17,885 bases of DNA from Syntrophomonadaceae bacterium (GTDB taxonomy: Bacteria > Bacillota > Dethiobacteria > DTU022), in contig PWMM01000048.1 in the NCBI GenBank assembly GCA_003558195.1, positions 1 through 17,885 of the forward strand, written 5' to 3'. Position 1 is the first letter of the stretch. Each line of letters starts with the position of its first letter. This document shows positions 13,005-17,885 of the stretch, one piece after another. A model generated the notes under the pieces. The model did not search any database, had not been told where the DNA came from, and saw only the letters and a list, made by a program, of their open reading frames with translations. The position numbers were made by a program, and so were the translations under genes.

Positions 13005-15353
13005 ATGTTATCAGATCGGCTTAAACGCTTAAAACAACTATACATGGATAGCGAGCCGCAGGTATACTCAGAAAGAGCTTTGCTGGTAACAGAAGCTTAC
13101 CGTGATACCGAAGGTGAGCATCCTGCCCTGCGCAGGGCAGAAGCCTTAGACAGGGTCCTTCGAAAGGGGAGCATCTTGATCCGGGAAGGTGAGTTGATCA
13201 CCGGCTCCAAGGCGCCCACTCCAAAAGGCTCACCCCTCTACCCGGAATTCAATACCCGCTGGATCGAAGAGGAACTGGATACTCTTCATGAAAGGGATGA
13301 AACCCCTTTTTATGTATCCGGTGATACTAAGGCGGCACTTAAAAATGATGTTTTACCCTACTGGAAGGGAAAGACCGTTTATGACCGGATCATAGAAGCA
13401 GTTCCAGAAGAATGTGTAAAAGCCATGGATGAAGAGGGACTGCTATTTCACTATTACCTGAACAGGAGTATCGGCCATATCACCGTTAATTATGAAAAAG
13501 TGCTGCGCTGCGGCCTGCTCGGGATTAAAGAGGAAGTGAAGAGCGCCCTGTCCGGGCTTGAGCGTGACAGCTGGAATTATCTTGATAAAAAAGCTTTTTA
13601 CGAGGCCTTGCTGAAGTCAGCGGATGCAGCTATATTTTACGCCCGGCGCCACGGTGAACTGGCCGAAAAGGAAGCTCTATCCTGTGAGGATCCTCTAAGG
13701 AAAGAAGAACTTCTAGAGATTTCCAGGGTGTGTCGCAGGGTGCCTGAATACCCGGCCGGGAGCTTTCATGAAGCGCTGCAGTCGTTCTGGTTTATCCACC
13801 TGGTGCTAAACCTGGAGAGCAATTCGTACGCCATTTCCCCGGGCCGGTTTTGCCAGTACCTCTACCCCTATCTAAAGCAGGATCTGGCAGAAGGAAAGAT
13901 AGACCGGGACTGGGCCCGGGAGCTACTTTATTGCCTGTGGATCAAGTTTAATGAGCTCACGGTCGTGAAAGAAGGCGGCACGGCTAAAGGCAGTAATACC
14001 TATGTTGATTTTCAGAACTTAAACATCGGGGGAATGACGGCTGAGGGAAAAGAGGGCACCAATGAACTGTCATACATGTGCCTTGATGCCCTGGCCGAAC
14101 TAAAGCTGCCCCAACCCCAGCTATCGGTTCTGATTAGCAGGCAGAGCAAACGTGATTTCCTGCACCGGGCAGCGGAAGTGATTGCCCTGGGAACGGGAAT
14201 GCCTGCTCTTTTCAATGATGATGAAAAAGTAATCAGCTTGCTTGATAAAGGAAAATCCCTGGTTGATGCCAGAACGGGCGGTATCAACGGCTGTGTAGAG
14301 CCTGCAGCCCAGGGCTGTGATCACATGGCTTCTTCTGGATACGTTAACCTGGCCAAGTGCCTGGAGCTGGCTTTGAACAGCGGCCGGAGCATGACCACGG
14401 GGGAAAAATACGGACCGGATGGAAAGAAAAGCTTTGAGAGCATGGAAGATATCTGGCAGGCCTTAGAAGAGCAGATCGGGACTGCTGTTAACCTGAAACA
14501 TACTTACGACCAAATTGCCCGGGCAGCCTTTGCCGAACACTGCCCTGTTGTATTTACTTCCCTGGTTACAGATGATTGCATCAGGAAGGGAAAAGATTTT
14601 CACCGGGGCGGGGCCCGCTACAACCTGCCTATGATCTGCGGGGTTGGTACCGGCACGGTAACTGATTCTTTATCAGCCCTGGCTAACCTGGTTTTTAAAG
14701 ATAAAATTATCAGCCTGGATCAACTGCTGGAAGCTTTAAAGGCCGATTACCGGGGGCATGAAGAGCTGAAAGCCATGCTGTTAAACAAGATCCCCCGCTA
14801 TGGAAATGATATTGAAGAAACAGACCAGCTCGCGGCCCGGCTTGTTCGCACTTTTCGCGATCATCTTTCCAGGTTGAAAAACCAGGAAGGGACCAGCTAT
14901 GCAGCCAATATGATCCCCACCACGACTCATATCTATTTTGGAGATTTAACTGCCGCTTCACCTGATGGACGTAACAGTGGAGCTCCGCTTTCAGAGGGAA
15001 TCTCCCCTGTCCAGGGTATGGATCGGCAGGGGCCGACTGCGGTGATCAATTCTCTTGGCAGGATTGATCATGCTTCCTGTGCCGGAACCCTGGTGAACAT
15101 GAAGTTCAATCCCCTGGCTTTAAAGGGCCGGGAAAACCTGCAAAAATTTACCGCCCTGATCAGGTCCTACTTCGACCTGGGCGGACATCACCTCCAGTTC
15201 AATGTCATTAACCGCGAAACACTCATCGAAGCCCAGGAAAACCCGGAAAAATACCGCTCCCTGCTGGTGCGGGTAGCCGGTTACAGTGACTACTTTGTCA
15301 CCTTAAGCAGGGAAGTCCAGGATGAAATCATATCCCGGGCAGAACAAAAGTAG
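13005..15353 (+). CDS. Glycyl radical enzyme, dehydratase/lyase branch (PFL superfamily)
   Basis: A 782-residue enzyme that stores a radical on a backbone glycine and uses an active-site cysteine to start radical elimination. The glycyl motif RVAGYSDYF places Gly759 23 residues from the end. The thiyl motif GCVEP holds Cys430 with general base Glu432. These features exclude pyruvate formate-lyase (CC motif) and place it with dehydratases and C-S/C-N lyases (HypD, glycerol/propanediol dehydratase, CutC, isethionate and DHPS lyases). Several stretches (SNTYVDFQNLNIGG, LSEGISPVQG, SREVQDEIISRAEQ) recall hydroxyproline dehydratase, but HypD, as I remember it, has GCVET where this has GCVEP. The proline genes that accompany HypD are absent, so the substrate is open. 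No activating radical-SAM enzyme is adjacent, which is unusual. The function must be cytoplasmic and anaerobic. Confidence 0.92.
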   Translation: MLSDRLKRLKQLYMDSEPQVYSERALLVTEAYRDTEGEHPALRRAEALDRVLRKGSILIREGELITGSKAPTPKGSPLYPEFNTRWIEEELDTLHERDETPFYVSGDTKAALKNDVLPYWKGKTVYDRIIEAVPEECVKAMDEEGLLFHYYLNRSIGHITVNYEKVLRCGLLGIKEEVKSALSGLERDSWNYLDKKAFYEALLKSADAAIFYARRHGELAEKEALSCEDPLRKEELLEISRVCRRVPEYPAGSFHEALQSFWFIHLVLNLESNSYAISPGRFCQYLYPYLKQDLAEGKIDRDWARELLYCLWIKFNELTVVKEGGTAKGSNTYVDFQNLNIGGMTAEGKEGTNELSYMCLDALAELKLPQPQLSVLISRQSKRDFLHRAAEVIALGTGMPALFNDDEKVISLLDKGKSLVDARTGGINGCVEPAAQGCDHMASSGYVNLAKCLELALNSGRSMTTGEKYGPDGKKSFESMEDIWQALEEQIGTAVNLKHTYDQIARAAFAEHCPVVFTSLVTDDCIRKGKDFHRGGARYNLPMICGVGTGTVTDSLSALANLVFKDKIISLDQLLEALKADYRGHEELKAMLLNKIPRYGNDIEETDQLAARLVRTFRDHLSRLKNQEGTSYAANMIPTTTHIYFGDLTAASPDGRNSGAPLSEGISPVQGMDRQGPTAVINSLGRIDHASCAGTLVNMKFNPLALKGRENLQKFTALIRSYFDLGGHHLQFNVINRETLIEAQENPEKYRSLLVRVAGYSDYFVTLSREVQDEIISRAEQK

Positions 15354-15426
15354 CCTGGGGATTGTGTAAACACAGTACGGGAAACAGTGCTTTTTCTTGC
15401 CCATCAATTGTTCCGGGGTGTAAAAA

Positions 15427-15861
15427 ATGAGGTTTTCCGGTTTTGGTTCTACAAATGGTTCCGGTGAATATTCCGGGCGACCCTCAAAAAAACATTTCAA
15501 CAGGATCAGGAACCTGATCATGCTTCTGACCAAGTTTGAGCTAAACTTAAGTACGAAAGAAATTTTAGAACTCAGGTGGCAGGATTTAAATTTGCTTACC
15601 GGTCAGCTTATGCCCAGGCAGCAAAAGGGAGGGTTTCAAAAAGCCTATAATCTCGATGAAGATTTATTGTGGATATTAAAACGGTGGCGTAAATACCAGG
15701 CCCGGGCAACTTATTATAAAGCCCTGGAGCATGTTTTCACCGACTATGAAGGTCAAGCTGTTTCAGCCTTTTATATTTATACCCTGCAGTTTTTATGGTA
15801 CCTCAACACTTTTATTCCGTTTAACCTGGTTCCTGATGCCCCGCGCAAATCTGGATTTTAA
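15427..15861 (+). CDS. Small integrase-like protein, probably a remnant
   Basis: 144 residues; ATG with GGGGTG 6 nt upstream. Residues ~28-95 resemble the start of the catalytic domain of tyrosine recombinases: LSTKEILELRWQDLNLLTGQ parallels the usual TGLRxSELLxLxWxDID, followed by a K/Q-GG turn and a DEDLLWILKRW helix. The first catalytic Arg is missing (NLSTKE instead of GLRxSE). I find no convincing C-terminal HxxR or Tyr motif, and the end (NTFIPFNLVPDAPRKSGF) matches nothing I know. It is therefore either a decayed integrase or a domesticated DNA-binding fragment. It follows the glycyl radical enzyme by 73 bp, in the place where an activase gene is often found. Confidence 0.55.
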   Translation: MRFSGFGSTNGSGEYSGRPSKKHFNRIRNLIMLLTKFELNLSTKEILELRWQDLNLLTGQLMPRQQKGGFQKAYNLDEDLLWILKRWRKYQARATYYKALEHVFTDYEGQAVSAFYIYTLQFLWYLNTFIPFNLVPDAPRKSGF

Positions 15862-15945
15862 TTCAAGGGCATAATATTTTTACAACTCCCATTGATTTTG
15901 TAGACATAATATAGAAAATATAACTGGTTTGTAACAGAGGAAAGG

Positions 15946-15951
15946 TATAAT
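15946..15951 (+). promoter_or_regulatory. -10 box before the c-di-GMP-II-like riboswitch
   Basis: TATAAT in AAAGGTATAATTTC, about 70 bp upstream of the aptamer. No good -35 is recognised, so this is a weak call. Confidence 0.35.
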
Positions 15952-16017
15952 TTCAAAAGAGATGTTAGAGTTTAAGAATTAGTGTAGATTTTAAGATAAT
16001 CAATAATTCGAGCAAGT

Positions 16018-16092
16018 AATAATGGATACGATGATCCCGGGTTATACGATGGACGCTTAAACCCGGAGGAGTAAGTAGCGTAACCGGCCACA
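16018..16092 (+). ncRNA. Probable c-di-GMP-II riboswitch aptamer
   Basis: From memory of the Clostridium acetobutylicum c-di-GMP-II aptamer, TAAGTAGCGTAACCGGCC (16072-16089) matches its 3' core UUAGUAGUGCAACCGACC at 14 of 18 positions. TGGACGCTT (16050-16058) matches UGGGCACUU, and ACGATGAT followed by GGGTTATA matches AAUGAUGA followed by GGGUUUA with similar spacing. Two of the differences compensate: ACGCT (16053-16057) still pairs with AGCGT (16077-16081), as GCACU does with AGUGC. GGTT (16040-16043) pairs with AACC (16082-16085). The outer P1 stem looks short here (TGG/CCA), which lowers confidence. A competing pairing, CCGGGTT (16037-16043) with AACCCGG (16060-16066), is also possible. 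The family senses the second messenger cyclic di-GMP. Confidence 0.65.
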
Positions 16093-16104
16093 AGGCCGGT
16101 TTTT
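16082..16104 (+). terminator. Intrinsic terminator overlapping the riboswitch core
   Basis: AACCGGCC-acaa-GGCCGGTT followed by T residues. The 5' arm (16082-16089) is part of the aptamer's conserved 3' strand, so ligand-stabilised folding should disrupt the terminator and give an ON switch (inferred). Confidence 0.85.
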
Positions 16105-16124
16105 AATTTTAAGGTGGTGATTTA

Positions 16125-16148
16125 ATGAAGCAGGTAAAAATGCTGTAG
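16125..16148 (+). CDS. Seven-codon ORF or gene remnant behind the riboswitch
   Basis: AAGGTGGTGA lies 5 nt upstream of ATG 16125, a strong start, but the frame stops after MKQVKML (TAG 16146-16148). A -1 shift near codon 5 would continue as AVDTKTVLSACEFKVTIDI and so on, up to the following terminator. It may be a leader peptide or the stump of a deleted c-di-GMP-controlled gene. I recognise no family. Confidence 0.3.
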   Translation: MKQVKML

Positions 16149-16208
16149 ATACTAAAACAGTATTATCAGCCTGCGAGTTTAAGGTAACAATTGATATAGT
16201 TTCATTAG

Positions 16209-16241
16209 CCCCCGGGATTATTAAACCATCCCGGGGGTTTT
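16209..16241 (+). terminator. Strong intrinsic terminator
   Basis: CCCCCGGGAT (16209-16218) pairs perfectly with ATCCCGGGGG (16228-16237), 9-nt loop, then TTTT. It closes the riboswitch transcript about 60 bp after the short ORF and insulates the downstream dehydrogenase gene. Confidence 0.85.
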
Positions 16242-16388
16242 ATGTTCAGCGAATTTGCTGCTTATTTTTTCGCTATGTTATTCAAATAATCTTTCTCTGT
16301 ATATTATTGCCCCGGGCATTTACTCTTTTCCTTTGAAAGGATAGAATTGTTTATACAAGTATTGTCTTAAAGGAGCCATAAGCGTGAC

Positions 16389-17399
16389 ATGAAGGCAGTT
16401 GTGTTTAACAAAAATGGTTTGCAGCTGGTAGATGATTACCCAAGGCCTAAACCCAAAGAAGGTGAAGCCCTGCTACGGGTGGCCTTGGCAGGTATTTGCG
16501 GGACCGACCTGGAGATTTTGGAAGGTTATAAGGGCTTTGAAGGAGTTATGGGGCATGAGTTTTGCGGTGTAATTGAAGAAATTAAAAAGGAAGGTTTAAA
16601 TGAATATATAGATGAAGATAATACTCAGCTGGAGGTAGGAGCCAGGGTAGTGGGTGAGATAAACTGCCGTTGCGGGTCTTGCAGTAACTGCTTGAGGGGG
16701 CTAAAGAGCCACTGTTTAAAGCGTACTACCATTGGTATTAATGGCAGGGACGGGTGCATGACCGAGTATGTGGCCCTGCCCCTGGAAAACCTGCACCCTG
16801 TGCCTGATCCGGTGAGTGATGAAGAAGCGGTATTTGCTGAACCCCTGGCGGCGGCATTTGAAATAACCGAGCAGCTCCACATCAGGCCTTCTGACCGGGT
16901 TTTGGTGCTGGGTGACGGCACCCTTGGCATCCTCTCTGCCTCTATATTAAACCTGACCCAGGCTGATGTTGTTCTGGCGGGTAAATACCCGGAGAAGCTG
17001 GATCTAGCTAAAGGGCAGAAGGTCAGGACAATATTGCTGGAAGATTTGTTAAGGCAGAAAGAGATTAATGAACAAAGCTTTGACCTTGTAGTTGAAGCTA
17101 CCGGCAGCCTGGATGGCTTTGAGCTGGCCCGGAGACTGGTCAGGTCGCGGGGGACAGTGGTTTTGAAAAGCACTGTTTTAGGTAAAACTGATCTGAGCTT
17201 AACCCCGCTTGTTCTTGATGAATTAACGGTTGTTGGTTCCAGGTGCGGGCCTTTTGCTCCTGCATTGAGGGCTTTAGAGAAAAAGGTGATCGAGGTTAAA
17301 CCACTGATATCAGGTATCTATAAGTACGATCAGGCTTTTGATGCTTTTGAACTGTGCCGAAAAAGCACTTCTTTAAAAGTGCTCCTTGATTTTTGTTAG
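16389..17399 (+). CDS. Zinc-dependent medium-chain dehydrogenase (MDR)
   Basis: A 336-residue alcohol/polyol dehydrogenase using NAD(P). Catalytic zinc ligands Cys37 (GICGTD), His56 and Glu57 (GHE); structural zinc Cys95, Cys98, Cys101 and Cys109 with the canonical CxxCxxCx7C spacing. Rossmann glycine motif GDGTLG (175-180). The first residues (MKAVVFNKNGLQLVDDYPRP) are typical of sorbitol/threonine dehydrogenase-like members. The ATG follows AAAGGAG by a long 12-nt gap; GTG 16384 is out of frame and stops at once. The transcript probably starts after the terminator at 16241; no clear promoter is seen. The substrate is unknown. A link to the SDR-glycyl radical enzyme operon 1 kb upstream is possible but not shown. 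Confidence 0.88.
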   Translation: MKAVVFNKNGLQLVDDYPRPKPKEGEALLRVALAGICGTDLEILEGYKGFEGVMGHEFCGVIEEIKKEGLNEYIDEDNTQLEVGARVVGEINCRCGSCSNCLRGLKSHCLKRTTIGINGRDGCMTEYVALPLENLHPVPDPVSDEEAVFAEPLAAAFEITEQLHIRPSDRVLVLGDGTLGILSASILNLTQADVVLAGKYPEKLDLAKGQKVRTILLEDLLRQKEINEQSFDLVVEATGSLDGFELARRLVRSRGTVVLKSTVLGKTDLSLTPLVLDELTVVGSRCGPFAPALRALEKKVIEVKPLISGIYKYDQAFDAFELCRKSTSLKVLLDFC

Positions 17400-17456
17400 G
17401 TTATAGTTGATATTACCCGGGAAATATTATATACCGGAAGAGAAAGTAATATTGAT

Positions 17457-17479
17457 CCTGATTTGGATCAGGTTGTTTT
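17457..17479 (+). terminator. Weak hairpin terminator after the MDR gene
   Basis: CCTGAT (17457-17462), loop TTGG, ATCAGG (17467-17472), then TTGTTTT. The stem is only six base pairs, so termination would be partial. Confidence 0.4.
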
Positions 17480-17500
17480 GTAGAGATCTGAGGTGTAACC

Positions 17501-17885
17501 ATGCGCAGAATACTATTTGTCCTGGTGGTTATAATTATGCTTTTGGCCTTCCTCGCTGTCAGGGTGGGGATTGCTCCCGATGATCCGGTGGATCTTACAG
17601 ATGAAGACTTACCGGAAGATGAGGCAGTGGAAGAGGAAATAGAAGAAGAAAAAGTGGAAGAAGAAGAGTTCCGCCTTGGCAGCGAAATGCTTTTATCTGA
17701 AGAGCGGCACCTGGTGAGAAATAAGAAAGTGGGCCTGATAACGAACCAGAGCGGTGTCAACAGCCGGGGTGAGAGTACAAAGGAGCTTTTTTATGCGGCC
17801 GAAGATATTGATCTGAAAGCGCTTTATGCGCCTGAACACGGTCTGGATGGAAAAGCCCTGGCCGGTGAATATGTTGAGTCCTATA
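17501..17885 (+). CDS. DUF1343 / NamZ-type exported protein, 5' part only
   Basis: ATG 17501 with GAGGTG 6 nt upstream; the frame is open to the window end (128 codons). An N-terminal membrane anchor or signal (residues ~4-22) is followed by a strongly acidic linker (~30-58) and then the start of the DUF1343 domain: KVGLITNQSGVNSRGEST and LYAPEHGLDGKALAGEYVES are hallmark segments of this family. Characterised members (NamZ) are exo-beta-N-acetylmuramidases that release MurNAc from peptidoglycan fragments outside the cell. The catalytic region lies beyond the window, so activity is inferred from family only. The Glu-rich linker resembles those of the lipoprotein and LCP proteins here. Confidence 0.85.
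   Translation, partial: MRRILFVLVVIIMLLAFLAVRVGIAPDDPVDLTDEDLPEDEAVEEEIEEEKVEEEEFRLGSEMLLSEERHLVRNKKVGLITNQSGVNSRGESTKELFYAAEDIDLKALYAPEHGLDGKALAGEYVESY

Noticed and set aside
15360..15400. Terminator after the glycyl radical enzyme (T-run near 15391)
   Set aside because: The flanking bases give only a 3-bp stem with mismatches, so the T-run alone is not enough.

Overview
The window looks like chromosomal DNA of an anaerobic Gram-positive bacterium of the Clostridia type (Bacillota). The evidence is strong AGGAGG-like ribosome binding sites with frequent GTG and TTG starts, A/T-rich spacers with TATAAT boxes, a yybP-ykoY (Mn2+) riboswitch, a probable c-di-GMP-II riboswitch, a glycyl radical enzyme (oxygen sensitive), a LytR-CpsA-Psr protein and a NapH-like ferredoxin membrane protein. 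TGA serves as a normal stop (for example at 3363-3365), so the standard code applies. The species cannot be fixed from sequence reading alone.

Layout. 1-2.8 kb, minus strand: the start of a lipoprotein gene cut by the window edge, then an arsR-ABC ATPase-ABC-2 permease operon whose ArsR regulator carries a cysteine-rich tail with its own possible internal start. 3.0-4.6 kb, plus: a small secreted protein translationally coupled to a NapH-like polyferredoxin membrane protein. 4.9-6.2 kb, plus: a stand-alone CbiA/CobB-type a,c-diamide synthase. 6.4-7.8 kb, minus: an LCP cell-wall ligase. 8.1-9.4 kb, plus: an M20 amidohydrolase of the allantoate/N-carbamoyl amino acid type. 9.5-10.7 kb, minus: a two-domain flavodoxin-like oxidoreductase gene broken by one in-frame TGA. 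11.0-12.0 kb, plus: promoter, Mn2+ riboswitch, terminator and an UPF0016/MneA-type manganese exporter. 12.2-15.4 kb, plus: an SDR dehydrogenase and a glycyl radical enzyme in one operon, followed by a small integrase-like fragment. 15.9-16.25 kb: a probable c-di-GMP-II riboswitch with its own terminator, a seven-codon ORF and a second strong terminator. 16.4-17.9 kb, plus: a zinc-dependent MDR dehydrogenase and the start of a DUF1343/NamZ-type exported protein.

How parts work together. The ArsR-ABC cluster is a self-regulated exporter, probably responding to a thiol-binding metal or toxicant. The Mn2+ riboswitch and UPF0016 gene form a complete sense-and-export unit. The SDR and the glycyl radical enzyme probably act consecutively on a hydroxylated substrate. 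The glycyl radical enzyme sits next to no activating enzyme in this window, so its activase must be encoded elsewhere. Three envelope-related genes (lipoprotein, LCP, NamZ) are present, and two of them share an identical 15-bp promoter core. The most unusual stretch is 15.9-16.25 kb, where a c-di-GMP-II-like switch appears to control almost nothing.
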